This document shows positions 1-8,568 of a DNA stretch of 64,000 nucleotides, one piece after another. Source of the DNA: Draconibacterium orientale (GTDB lineage: Bacteria; Bacteroidota; Bacteroidia; Bacteroidales; UBA12170); NCBI GenBank assembly GCA_020718205.1, contig DYSN01000003.1, forward strand, positions 1-64,000, written 5' to 3'. Position 1 is the first letter of the stretch. Each line of letters starts with the position of its first letter. Below the pieces are notes generated by a model. The model was not told where the DNA came from and ran no database searches. It saw only the letters and a list, made by a program, of their open reading frames with translations. A program made the position numbers and the translations under genes.

Positions 1-87
1 ATTCAACTGATTTTCACGTATATTTGAAAATCGGAAGATGCTGGTTTTTTGAAAAATACACCTTTCTTACCCCACCTTTTCCTTGTC

Positions 88-120
88 TTGGACGTAAAGG
101 TAGGTAAATGAATAGATTTG
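88..120 (+). promoter_or_regulatory. Predicted promoter for the CotH-family gene
   Basis: A TTG at 88-90 is followed after 22 bases by TAGATTTG at 113-120, which fits the Bacteroidetes primary-sigma pattern TTG-N(17-23)-TAnnTTTG. Transcription would start near 127 and leave a leader of about 100 bases before the gene at 231. The rest of 1-230 shows no coding signal. Confidence 0.4.
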
Positions 121-230
121 TCGGTTGGGCCGTTTGGTCGGTTTTGAATTCATCAGGGTGTTGGCAGGCTTGAAGAATTTGTTCATCACCATAAAAACTA
201 TAGCAGTCTTTCTAAACTCAAAATTCTAAT

Positions 231-2501
231 ATGATGCGAATTACAAATTTACTACTGGTCTTTTTTATCTTTATTTCGGCTCTGGTGCGGGCTCAGGGAT
301 TCTACGACATCAATAGCGTGAATACCATAGAAATAACATTTGCCGAATCCAATTGGGACGCCATAATGGATCAAATGGTGGCCGATGGCAACGAGGAAAG
401 GCTCATGGGAAGTGTGAGCATTAATGGGGTGGTTTTCGACAGTGTGGGCGTGCGCTACAAGGGAAACAGCACCTATCAGGCCAACCGCGTTAAAAATCCG
501 CTGAACATCAAACTCGATTATATCATCAACGACCAAACTATGGAAGGCTACGGAACCATAAAATTGGCCAACGGATTTAAAGACCCCACTTTTATCCGCG
601 AAGTTCTGGGCTACGAGATTGCCCGAAAATATTTCCCCGCCGGCTTAGCCAACTATTCCGATGTCTATATCAACGGGACCCATCTGGGGCTTTATACCAA
701 CGACCAAAGCGTGGATAAGCTTTTTGCCCAAACCCATTATGGCAGCGATGAAAATGCTTTCTTCAAGGGCGAACTCAACGAAGGGAAAGTGCCCACCGGC
801 AGCGTTTGGGAGTATTTTGGCACCGATTCGACCGATTATTTTGACTATTATACTCAGGAATCCGACCAGGGCTGGGACCGTTTAATTCACTTTCTCGATA
901 CGCTGAACAACCATAACGCCTACACCCCCGAAGTGCTGAATATCGACCGTCATTTGTGGTTTCTGGCTTTCTCCAACCTTACCGTCAATCTCGACGGACC
1001 CATCAACAACCCGCAAAACTACTATGTTTATCAGGACAATAACGGGCGATTTAACCCAAGTCCCTGGGATTTGAACGAATGTTTTGGGGTTTTTACCATG
1101 CATCAAACGCTGGGGCCTTTGGGCACAGTGCAATTGCAGCAGATGAGCCCCTTTGCCAATCAAAACGAAGCCGATTTTCCGGTGGTGAGTAAAATATTGA
1201 GCAATGCGACCTATAAAAAAATGTATGTGGCCCACATGAAAACCATGATAGAAGAGAATTTTGCCGATGGTCAGTATGAAAGCAGAGCTCTTGAAATTCA
1301 GGATATGATAGATGCCTATGTTCAGGGCGACCCCAATAAATTCTTTACATACAACGATTTCATCAGCAATCTGTACACCCAATTGGGGGGAGGACCACAG
1401 GCTATTATCGGGGTTGTTCAGCTCATGGATGCCAGAGTTACCTACTTGATGGGACTCACCGAGTTTGAGTATGAATCGCCTTCCATTCAAGCCGTAACAC
1501 ATAGCCCCGAATCCGCTGTTCCCGGGCAGGAAATCGTGGTAAATGCTCAGGTGAGCAATGCCAGCATGGTTAAATTGGCCTATCGTTACAGTCCCTTTGG
1601 CGTGTTCGAAAAAGTGGATATGTTCGACGATGGCCAACACGATGAAGGGGCAGCCGGCGATGGAAATTATGGTGCTTCACTTGTGGCAGGATCCACCAAC
1701 ACCCAATATTATGTTTATGCGGAAAATGCTCAGGCAGCGGCCTTTAGCCCTGTGCGTGCAGAATACGAGTTCTATGAGATTGAAGTTAGTAATCCACTGG
1801 TAATTAACGAGTTTATGGCCGATAACGAGAGCACCATAGCCGATCAGGATGGGGAGTTTGAAGATTGGATTGAGATTTACAATAACAGCACCGAAGCCAT
1901 CAATCTGGCAGGATATTATCTTTCGGACGATCCCAACGAACCCGCCAAATGGGCATTCCCCGATACCACCCTTATGGCCGATGGATATTTGATAGTTTGG
2001 GCCGACAAGGATTTGGATCAGGCGGGGCTTCATGCCGATATAAAACTCTCTGCCGACGGCGAAACCATCATCCTCTCCGATCAAAATTTGAATCTGCTCG
2101 ATTTGGTGAGTTTTGGACTTCAAAAAGCCGACACCACCACAGGCCGCTATCCCAATGGAACAGGCGATTTTACCGAAATGCTCCCTACTTTTGGCGCAGA
2201 AAATCAGAATGCCTTATTGGTTCAGAACGAAACTCCATTTTCTTTCAGCCTTAATTTACGTAACTATCCCAACCCTTTCAGCCAATCGACTCAAATAGCC
2301 TTTAATTTGCCCGCTGAGAGCCCAGTGGTTCTGGAAATCTACAATCTCTTTGGTCAGAAAACCGATAAGCTGGTATCGCAAAGCCTTAGAGCCGGCTCAC
2401 ATGAATATTCCTGGAACAGGGGAAATGCTCCATCCGGGGTTTATATTTGCCGTTTGATTGTTGGGAATCAGACCAGCAGTTTAAAGATATTGGTTGAGTG
2501 A
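231..2501 (+). CDS. CotH-family secreted protein with lamin-tail and T9SS sorting domains
   Basis: The 756-residue product begins with a signal peptide (hydrophobic run to about residue 21, ending VRAQG). Residues about 30-420 form a CotH kinase-like domain, with the family-type segments INGTHLGLYTNDQ and NPSPWDLNE. An Ig-like stretch follows at about 430-520, then a lamin-tail domain at about 525-650 opening LVINEFMAD. The last 80 residues are a T9SS type A sorting domain (YPNPF near its start, SGVYICRL near its end). The protein is therefore expected to cross the outer membrane and be attached to or released from the surface. CotH proteins are atypical protein kinases in spore formers and fungi; the substrate here is unknown. 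Two adjacent ATG codons are possible starts. Confidence 0.85.
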   Translation: MMRITNLLLVFFIFISALVRAQGFYDINSVNTIEITFAESNWDAIMDQMVADGNEERLMGSVSINGVVFDSVGVRYKGNSTYQANRVKNPLNIKLDYIINDQTMEGYGTIKLANGFKDPTFIREVLGYEIARKYFPAGLANYSDVYINGTHLGLYTNDQSVDKLFAQTHYGSDENAFFKGELNEGKVPTGSVWEYFGTDSTDYFDYYTQESDQGWDRLIHFLDTLNNHNAYTPEVLNIDRHLWFLAFSNLTVNLDGPINNPQNYYVYQDNNGRFNPSPWDLNECFGVFTMHQTLGPLGTVQLQQMSPFANQNEADFPVVSKILSNATYKKMYVAHMKTMIEENFADGQYESRALEIQDMIDAYVQGDPNKFFTYNDFISNLYTQLGGGPQAIIGVVQLMDARVTYLMGLTEFEYESPSIQAVTHSPESAVPGQEIVVNAQVSNASMVKLAYRYSPFGVFEKVDMFDDGQHDEGAAGDGNYGASLVAGSTNTQYYVYAENAQAAAFSPVRAEYEFYEIEVSNPLVINEFMADNESTIADQDGEFEDWIEIYNNSTEAINLAGYYLSDDPNEPAKWAFPDTTLMADGYLIVWADKDLDQAGLHADIKLSADGETIILSDQNLNLLDLVSFGLQKADTTTGRYPNGTGDFTEMLPTFGAENQNALLVQNETPFSFSLNLRNYPNPFSQSTQIAFNLPAESPVVLEIYNLFGQKTDKLVSQSLRAGSHEYSWNRGNAPSGVYICRLIVGNQTSSLKILVE

Positions 2502-2535
2502 AGTTTGTGACGTTTGGTCTTTAGGCAGTTGAAGG

Positions 2536-3669
2536 CTAATTATCCGCCAAAATCCGGTATAGCTCCTGATTGAGGTAATAATGATGGCCATCCACTTGTT
2601 TTTTCTCTAAGACTTGCAAATCACACAATTGGTTTAAATAATTCCGGGCAGTATTTTCAGAGTAAATGCCCGCATCCACCAAATGTTTAACCTTAGTAAA
2701 GGGTTGAGTGAAAATGGCTTCAACGAGTTTATCCGGATTTCTGAAATTGTCTTTTTGACTTGAGATAAAGCGGAGAATTGAGTCACGGGTTTCAACAATA
2801 TCGTTGATTTTATGGAAGGTAATATTCGAAGTTTCTTCAATAGCCCGCAGCATAAAAAGTATCCAGAATTTCCAGTTGCCTTTTTGTGAAACGCCATTCA
2901 AGCCATAATAGTAATCATCTTTATGATCTAAAATATATCGGCTGAGGAACAAAATCGGGTAATCGAGCAAGCCCTTATTGGTTAAATAGTGAATATTAAA
3001 CACCCTGCCTGCCCGGCCATTACCATCGCGAAACGGATGAATGGCTTCGAACTGATAGTGGGCAATGGCCATTTTCAGCAAATGATCGATTTTGAAAGAT
3101 TTATCGTCGTTTACAAAACGGATTAAATTTTGGAGTTTCTCTTCAATTATTTTCTGACCATAGGGAGGCGTATACACAGTTTTGCCCGCGTTGGGTCCCG
3201 TCCCGCCCGCTTTAATTCTGGTATTGATAAAATCGGGCCTTATGCCATCGGAGGTTTGCTTGATTTCGTTGTAAATCCTGATAAAATAGTCCATGTCGAA
3301 GCGCTCTTTTTCATTGAGATATTGAAACCCCGACCAAAGCGCTTCGCGATATTTCAGCACTTCCTTCGATTTTGGATTCATCAATTTGGCTTCATCGCTA
3401 AAAGCTTTGTATAAATCGTCGTCGGTGGTAAAGATATTTTCAATTTCGCTCGATAGTTTAGCCTCCTGCAGGCTAATGGTATTGATGAGCAGGCCCTGAT
3501 TGGGAATAACAGCACTTCGGCCATGCAGCCGCGCCAGAGCAGCTCTGGCATCAGCCAGTTTTTCCAATATTTCTACCTGAGAATATAATTCTGCATGAAT
3601 GGGCAGCAAAGGCAAATCATTCCACGGAAGATTTCTATCTGGGTTGATGGGATACATTAATTCAGACAT
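2536..3669 (-). CDS. Fic family protein (class II, predicted AMP transferase)
   Basis: This is a 377-residue cytoplasmic Fic protein. The catalytic motif HPFRDGNGRAGR begins at His211 and is complete, so the enzyme should transfer AMP (or another phosphate-containing moiety) to a target hydroxyl. SSEIEN at residues 73-78 fits the [ST]xxxE[GN] inhibitory helix; its position N-terminal to the Fic core in the same chain makes this class II, so the protein is probably auto-inhibited. Residues about 290-377 look like a winged-helix domain (SENTARNYLNQL). No antitoxin gene lies next to it, as expected for class II. The start codon lies inside a repeated ACATTAAT element, so autoregulation by the winged helix is possible. 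The target protein cannot be predicted. Confidence 0.9.
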   Translation of the reverse strand: MSELMYPINPDRNLPWNDLPLLPIHAELYSQVEILEKLADARAALARLHGRSAVIPNQGLLINTISLQEAKLSSEIENIFTTDDDLYKAFSDEAKLMNPKSKEVLKYREALWSGFQYLNEKERFDMDYFIRIYNEIKQTSDGIRPDFINTRIKAGGTGPNAGKTVYTPPYGQKIIEEKLQNLIRFVNDDKSFKIDHLLKMAIAHYQFEAIHPFRDGNGRAGRVFNIHYLTNKGLLDYPILFLSRYILDHKDDYYYGLNGVSQKGNWKFWILFMLRAIEETSNITFHKINDIVETRDSILRFISSQKDNFRNPDKLVEAIFTQPFTKVKHLVDAGIYSENTARNYLNQLCDLQVLEKKQVDGHHYYLNQELYRILADN

Positions 3670-3765
3670 TAATTATCTTTATTTTTAATGTTTACATTGA
3701 ATTCAGGCATCAAATATACCAGGAAATTTCATACAAACATTAATTATTTCATATATTAATGTCTG
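3663..3765. repeat. Cluster of ACATTAAT repeats at the Fic promoter
   Basis: CAGACATTAAT at 3663-3673 is a perfect 11-base inverted copy of ATTAATGTCTG at 3755-3765. A third copy, ACATTAATTAT at 3737-3747, is a direct repeat of 3666-3676, and a weaker TTAATGT lies near 3686. The first copy contains the Fic start codon (complement of 3667-3669). A possible minus-strand -7 box (TATATTTG, complement of 3711-3718) has a TTG 15 bases upstream, a rather short spacer. The arrangement looks like operator sites bracketing the Fic promoter. Confidence 0.55.
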
Positions 3766-3947
3766 CTATATCTTTTGACCTTAAAATCAGGTTTTGCAAT
3801 TCGCGTTTTGGATGGTCGAATTTTAAGAATTCAGCGCCTTTTGTAGGTTAATATTTCATAGATTCCGGGGTAAAAAAAATAAATTAATCTGCTCATTATA
3901 AACACATTTCGACTATTTTTGAAAGGCTAATTCAAACACATAAAATC

Positions 3948-4133
3948 ATGGCCGAAAACAATTGCGAAAGCTGCCCCATGAGGGCAAAATACGATGCAAA
4001 ACCCAAATCATTCGTTGGCCGTTTCCGGCGGTGGCATATTAAATTTAGTCCCGGTTGGAAAGCCTACATAAAATCGCTCGACGAGACTAAGCGGATGGAG
4101 GTTGTGGAGAAATATCAACTGGCGAAACCCTGA
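3948..4133 (+). CDS. Small Cys-containing protein of unknown function
   Basis: A 61-residue, strongly basic protein starts NNCESCPMRAKYD, with a CxxC pair near its N-terminus, followed by a basic aromatic patch (RFRRWHIKFSPGWKAY). It has no signal peptide or membrane helix. The Cys pair could bind metal, but two cysteines alone would require a dimer or another ligand. A TATTTTTG box at 3914-3921 is a plausible -7 element without an obvious TTG partner. It stands alone between genes on the opposite strand. I recognise no named family; it is called a gene because its composition is protein-like and nothing overlaps it except a shadow frame. Confidence 0.6.
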   Translation: MAENNCESCPMRAKYDAKPKSFVGRFRRWHIKFSPGWKAYIKSLDETKRMEVVEKYQLAKP

Positions 4134-4224
4134 ACCTTTGGTTTGTGATTTGGAAATATAATCCATGAATGAGCTTTCTAATCCGGATGGTTCATTGAGA
4201 TTTTCGTTATGGTTATACCAGGAG

Positions 4225-5241
4225 CTATTCAGCGGGCTTTTCAAACCGCAATTTCATTACAATCTCAACACTGATTAAGTGTTCATATTTGAATTCCACA
4301 GAGGGGTTTATTCTAAGTAAAGAGGGTCGATATATCATTCCAACAAGAAAGAGCTTGTTAAATTGATGGTATCCATTAAGTTGAAAGCCTATGGACTCTG
4401 TTTTTTTCTTTATGGGTTCTCTGCCAGGTTGTTGCGGGTCAAACTGCTCATAATATCTTAAATCCCAGATGTTTCTGGAATAGCTTAGGCCATACCCCAG
4501 TGAAAAACGATTTAAAGCATAATTTTGAGTTAAGCTAACAAACAGCGAGCTCATAAGTTCATACTCTCCACTGATATCAATGGCTCCAATGAAGGGGGCA
4601 AAGAAATCAGATGCAGCATAGGCTTTCAAACTAATAAACCTCGAATCCCGATAAAAATATTCTAAACCTGCAGATAGTCCCCAAAAACCTAAATTTCTCT
4701 TGGTTGGTTCGTTGGGCGGTTGAAGAAAGAAAACATTGATATAGGGTAGGCCAATGGTTAAATTTACGACTCCCTTATGTGACGGAAATTTTTTGCCAAA
4801 ATAATCGTAATAAAATTTTGATACGGGGGGCCTGATTATTCTAATACTATCGTCCTGGTTGAGAAACACATGACGGCCATAATAAAACCTTTTTTGGTTG
4901 GTGAAATCTATCAGATAGCCAGCAGGGGCAAAATGCATGAAAATGAGATTACCATACAAAAATGGAGCGTTTGGTGATGATTTTACTGTGTAATTTGTTT
5001 CGACCGAGTCGGTAATCAGTAGAATCTCTAAATCATCTTTCGATCGGGCTAATTTCACCTTCGCTGGTAAATTATAAGAGCTGTCAGCAATTCTAATTTT
5101 CGCGTTTGCGGCGTTCGATTTTATATTCACATTATAAAGCCTGCGGGTTGAAATAGTGGCACACGATGACGTGATTAAAGCTAAAATAAGAATGAAGGTG
5201 AAGCTTTTTAAATATTGCGCAATGCTTTTAGAATACATCAT
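4225..5241 (-). CDS. Predicted lipoprotein with beta-strand-rich C-terminus
   Basis: The 338-residue product opens with a hydrophobic signal ending LALITSSC, a lipobox with the lipidated Cys at about residue 27. The first third (about 30-110) resembles a PEGA-like segment: it discusses short strands around AKIRIADSSYNLPAKV. From about residue 150 to the end, alternating aromatic and polar strands (for example FSLGYGLSYSR, GFQLNGYHQF) suggest a small outer-membrane-type barrel, although a lipobox on a barrel is unusual. I assign no function. It is transcribed toward the 3948 gene and away from the broken nucleotidyltransferase. Confidence 0.65.
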   Translation of the reverse strand: MMYSKSIAQYLKSFTFILILALITSSCATISTRRLYNVNIKSNAANAKIRIADSSYNLPAKVKLARSKDDLEILLITDSVETNYTVKSSPNAPFLYGNLIFMHFAPAGYLIDFTNQKRFYYGRHVFLNQDDSIRIIRPPVSKFYYDYFGKKFPSHKGVVNLTIGLPYINVFFLQPPNEPTKRNLGFWGLSAGLEYFYRDSRFISLKAYAASDFFAPFIGAIDISGEYELMSSLFVSLTQNYALNRFSLGYGLSYSRNIWDLRYYEQFDPQQPGREPIKKKTESIGFQLNGYHQFNKLFLVGMIYRPSLLRINPSVEFKYEHLISVEIVMKLRFEKPAE

Positions 5242-5303
5242 AATATTAATTATAGAAATATAGAAATATAGCCTTGATATGTTTTAGATACTCCAATGGC
5301 TCT

Positions 5304-5599
5304 TTATACATACTCGACTTCTTTTAAAATGGAAGGCCCAATATATGGGCTTAATCCATTTTTGGTTACCAACTCAAGTTTTTCGTTAACAAATAGGATT
5401 TCAAACAAATCAAAGACCGCCATAAAATTATCGAAATTCTCTTTATCCGGCTCAAAATCAATAAGAATATCGATATCGCTTTTATCCGATTGCTCATTTC
5501 AACATAAGATCCAAACAATCCAATATTCTGAACTCCATATTTTGTAAACTCCGATTTGTGAGTTCTGATTGTGTTTAATATAAATTCTCTCGAAACCAT
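5304..5599 (-). pseudogene. Frameshifted MNT-type nucleotidyltransferase
   Basis: Read from ATG at 5599, the frame gives MVSREFILNTIR...NIGLFGSYV, the N-terminus of a minimal nucleotidyltransferase with the GSF/GSY active-site motif. One base is then missing near 5480-5484. The next frame continues NEQSDKSDIDILIDFEPDK, carrying the two catalytic aspartates (DID), and ends at a TAA at 5304-5306. Joined, the product would be about 98 residues, normal for an MNT domain. Such proteins are usually antitoxins paired with a HEPN toxin, but no HEPN gene is adjacent. The lesion is not in a long homopolymer, so a read error is less likely than real decay. Confidence 0.75.
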
Positions 5600-5721
5600 A
5601 CTTTTTAATATAATTTCAAAGATACAAATCTTTCTGCTTTCCAATAAGTGTCTTTTTCCTTGTTCGGGATTTTATAAGTATTCATATAGACTAAATCTAT
5701 CAGTCTATCAATATTATTGAT

Positions 5722-5752
5722 TTGACATATATCTCTTTTGGCTATAGTTTTG
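5722..5752 (+). promoter_or_regulatory. Predicted promoter for ahpC
   Basis: TTG at 5722-5724, a 20-base spacer and TAGTTTTG at 5745-5752 match the Bacteroidetes consensus closely. Transcription would begin near 5759, about 50 bases before the ahpC ATG. I see no clear OxyR-type dyad at this promoter. Confidence 0.6.
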
Positions 5753-5807
5753 CCGAAAAATTAGAAAATTCAACAAATAAATAAATCATTCATAAAAACG
5801 AATAACT

Positions 5808-6371
5808 ATGTCACAAATTGGAAAACAGATTGTCGATTTCAAAGTTCAGGCTTTTGCCAACAACGATTTTAAAACAGTAACAAAACAAGATGTTCTTGGA
5901 AAATGGTCCATCTTTTTCTTCTATCCCGCCGATTTTACTTTTGTCTGCCCCACCGAGCTCGAAGACTTAGCCAACATGTACGACCAGTTCAAAGCCACCG
6001 GAACTGAAATTTACTCGGTTTCTACCGATACTCATTTCGTTCACAAGGCATGGCACGACACCTCCGATACCATCAAGAAAATCAAATATCCCATGCTGGC
6101 CGACCCAACAGGTGTTTTGAGCCGTGGATTCGATGTGATGATTGAAGAAGCAGGATTGGCCGAAAGAGGTACCTTCATCGTAAACCCACAGGGCGAAATT
6201 GTTGCCTATGAAGTTATTGCAGGAAATGTGGGCCGTAACGCTGACGAGTTGCTGCGCCGATTGAAAGCTCTGCAATTTGTGGCCGCTCACCCAGCAGAAG
6301 TTTGTCCCGCCAAATGGGAAGAAGGCAAAAAGACCCTGAAACCAGGAATTGATTTAGTTGGAGTCATTTAA
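5808..6371 (+). CDS. ahpC: Alkyl hydroperoxide reductase subunit C (peroxiredoxin)
   Basis: This 187-residue typical 2-Cys peroxiredoxin reduces hydrogen peroxide, organic peroxides and peroxynitrite in the cytoplasm. The peroxidatic Cys lies in FVCPTE at about residue 47 and the resolving Cys in EVCPAKW at about 165; both are intact. The length is normal for AhpC. It normally receives electrons from AhpF, and the ahpF reading frame begins 77 bases downstream in the same direction. That gene is broken here, so AhpC must be recycled by another reductase or have lost its usual partner. Confidence 0.97.
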   Translation: MSQIGKQIVDFKVQAFANNDFKTVTKQDVLGKWSIFFFYPADFTFVCPTELEDLANMYDQFKATGTEIYSVSTDTHFVHKAWHDTSDTIKKIKYPMLADPTGVLSRGFDVMIEEAGLAERGTFIVNPQGEIVAYEVIAGNVGRNADELLRRLKALQFVAAHPAEVCPAKWEEGKKTLKPGIDLVGVI

Positions 6372-6448
6372 TCACGTTAAACACTTTTGGGAGGCTGATT
6401 TGGTCCATTGCAACCACCTTCAGCTTCCTTTTTTAAAACCAGATAAAC

Positions 6449-8006
6449 ATGTTGGAACAAGCTATAAAAGAACAAGTTACCGGAATTTTTTGAATCACTC
6501 AAAAACCAATATACCTTTAAAATTCAAACCCATCCACAACATCCGCAGGCTCAGGAGCTGAAAGATTTGCTGGAAGATGTAGCAGGCTGCTCCCCATATA
6601 TGGAGGATCAAATGGCGGGGGATGAAGGTTTTTCGTTCGAAATATTGAAAAACGGAAACCCTGCGAACATTGTTTTTAAAGCCGTTCCAACAGGTCATGA
6701 GTTCTCAAGCCTTTTGGCTGCAATTCTCAATCTCGATGGCATTGGGAAAAATCTTCCCGATGAGATGCTCAGCCGCCGCATTCAAAACCTGCGGGGGAAT
6801 ATTGAGCTGAAAAGCTATATTTCGCTCACTTGTACCAATTGCCCCGAAGTGGTGAAAGCCCTGAATGTCATCACCATACTCAATCAAAATATCCGCAACG
6901 AGATTATAGATGGAGGCATTTTCTGCGAAGAAATTGAAAAGCTGAACATTCAGGCGGTTCCAACGGTCTATGCCAATGGACAGGTGCTGCATATTGGTCG
7001 CTCCTCTTTGGGCGAATTGCTCGAAAAACTCGAAACATTGGTTGGTTCCAACTTTCAGGCGAGCTCTGAAATCAGTAATTTTGATGTGGTGGTAGCAGGT
7101 GGAGGTCCCGCCGGAGTTTCTGCAGCCATCTATTCAGCCCGTAAAGGATTCTCAGTGGCTTTAGTGGCCGAGACCATTGGCGGACAAGTGGCTGAAACCG
7201 TGGGAATTGAAAACATGATTTCCATAGCCCAAACCACCGGCAAGGAACTCTCCGCAAATCTGAAGAAGCATTTGCAGGACTATCCCGTTCATATTTTCGA
7301 TAACCGCAGAATCGCCTCCTCCGAAATAGTGGATGGCATAAAATATATTACCACCACTTCGGGGGAAAAATTTTCGGCCCCCGCACTCATCATTGCCACA
7401 GGTGCCAGTTGGCGCCGGCTGGGAGTTCCCGGCGAAAAGGAATATATGGGCTCCGGGGTGGCTTTTTGCGCCCATTGCGACGGCCCTTTCTACAAAGGCA
7501 AAAAAGTAGTGGTGATTCGCGGAGGAAATTCCGGTCTCGAAGCCGCCATCGATCTGTCAAATCTGGCTTCGCATGTTACCGTTCTCGAGTTTTTGGAAGA
7601 GCTGAAAGGCGATCAGATTTTGCAGGACAAGTTGAAAAGCATGTCCAATGTGGAGTTTATTCCGGGCGCCGCCACCACAGCCATATTGGGCGATGGCAGC
7701 AAGGTAAATGCGCTTCAATATTCCGAAATAGCCACAGGTGAAAGTAAAACCATTGTTACCGACGGGGTTTTTGTGCAAATTGGGCTGATTTCCAATAGCT
7801 CCGTTTTCAAGGATATGGTCGATACCAACCGAATGGGCGAGATAGCCATAGATGCGCACTGCCGCACCCGCGAAGCTGGAGTTTATGCTGCAGGCGATGT
7901 TTCGGTGGTGCCCTAAAAGCAAATCGTCATTGCCATGGGCGAAGGCTCCAAAGCAGCACTATCGGCCTTCGAAGACAAAATTAAAATCCGCCTGCTAAAA
8001 AGATAA
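6449..8006 (+). pseudogene. ahpF: Decayed alkyl hydroperoxide reductase subunit F
   Basis: The reading frame starts at ATG 6449 (MLEQAIKEQVTGIF) and would give about 518 residues, normal for AhpF. Three lesions are visible. A run of six T at 6485-6490 has one T too many and causes a frameshift; removing one restores GIFESLKNQYTFKI. The codon CGC at 7518-7520 puts Arg in place of the first Gly of the second dinucleotide-binding motif (IRGGNSG; the family has IGGGNSG). An in-frame TAA at 7914-7916 replaces the Tyr of the conserved VPYKQIVIAMGEG segment, and the frame continues for 30 codons to a true stop at 8004-8006. Both CxxC pairs (CTNC in the N-terminal thioredoxin-like domain, CAHC in the reductase domain) remain. 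A protein from 6567 to 7916 could still be made but would lack both ends. Confidence 0.9.
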
Positions 8007-8125
8007 AAATCGATTTCCAATACTGACATATTTAGAAATCACCGGCTTCTGTGGACCTCTCTGCGGACGCCTTTTTTGCAAGATTTCATGATGTTTTAGG
8101 TAAAAGGATAATATCCGGTAAAAAT

Positions 8126-8154
8126 AAAAAACCCACTCAAATAAGTGGGTTTTT
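8126..8154 (-). terminator. Bidirectional hairpin terminator of the tRNA cluster
   Basis: ACCCACT at 8131-8137 pairs with AGTGGGT at 8144-8150 around a 6-base loop, with A runs on one side and T runs on the other. On the minus strand it follows tRNA-Gly(CCC) directly; on the plus strand it follows the ahpF remnant. Confidence 0.75.
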
Positions 8155-8157
8155 GTG

Positions 8158-8230
8158 AGCGAAAGACGAGGCTCGAACTCGCGACCCTGACCTTGGGAAG
8201 GTCATGCTCTACCAACTGAGCTACTTTCGC
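8158..8230 (-). tRNA. tRNA-Gly (anticodon CCC)
   Basis: A 73-base cloverleaf with acceptor stem GCGAAAG/CTTTCGC, discriminator U73 as expected for glycine, and the seven-base anticodon loop TTCCCAA, so the anticodon is CCC and reads GGG. CCA is not encoded. It differs from the two neighbouring tRNA-Gly(GCC) genes at only three positions: one in the anticodon and two in the T loop. Confidence 0.95.
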
Positions 8231-8352
8231 TTAGACACCGCAATATTACTAAGAATTTTCAAAATATAATCGGGTTATCGTGCTGTTTTTTTAGGTAATT
8301 CTAAGTAAATCCCCTTTTTGTTAACGGTGGTAATTAGCTAACGCCCACAAAC

Positions 8353-8383
8353 AAAAAAAGCCTACTCCAATGAGTAAGCTTTT
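8353..8383 (-). terminator. Hairpin between tRNA-Gly genes
   Basis: AAAAGC-C-TACTC (ending 8367) pairs with GAGTA-A-GCTTTT (from 8372) around the loop CAAT with one mismatch. On the minus strand it is followed by seven T, so it would end transcription of the three upstream tRNAs before tRNA-Gly(CCC). Confidence 0.6.
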
Positions 8384-8384
8384 G

Positions 8385-8457
8385 AGCGAAAGACGAGATT
8401 CGAACTCGCGACCCTGACCTTGGCAAGGTCATGCTCTACCAACTGAGCTACTTTCGC
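8385..8457 (-). tRNA. tRNA-Gly (anticodon GCC), copy 1
   Basis: A 73-base tRNA with the same acceptor stem as the CCC isoacceptor, anticodon loop TTGCCAA and U73. It is identical in sequence to the copy at 8569-8641. CCA is not encoded. Confidence 0.96.
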
Positions 8458-8461
8458 AAAG

Positions 8462-8546
8462 TACCCGGGGCGGGACTTGAACCCGCACGATCGCAATGAT
8501 CATTGGATTTTAAGTCCAACGTGTCTACCAATTCCACCACCTGGGC
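8462..8546 (-). tRNA. tRNA-Leu (anticodon TAA)
   Basis: An 85-base class II tRNA with a long variable arm and anticodon loop CTTAAAA (anticodon TAA), reading UUA/UUG. The acceptor stem pairs GCCCAGG with CCCGGGT, leaving an A5-C68 mismatch and a G1-U72 wobble; CCTGGGT would pair normally. Discriminator is A73 as expected for leucine. CCA is not encoded. Confidence 0.95.
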
Positions 8547-8568
8547 AACTACCCTTAAGAACTTCTTG

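Noticed and set aside
5296-5547. Plus-strand frame of 83 residues over the nucleotidyltransferase region
   Set aside because: It is the antisense shadow of the broken nucleotidyltransferase, whose two frames carry the GSY and DID motifs of a known family.
6567-7916. A complete short AhpF starting at 6567
   Set aside because: Homology clearly extends upstream to ATG 6449 in another frame and downstream past the TAA to 8006, so the frame is a fragment of a broken gene.
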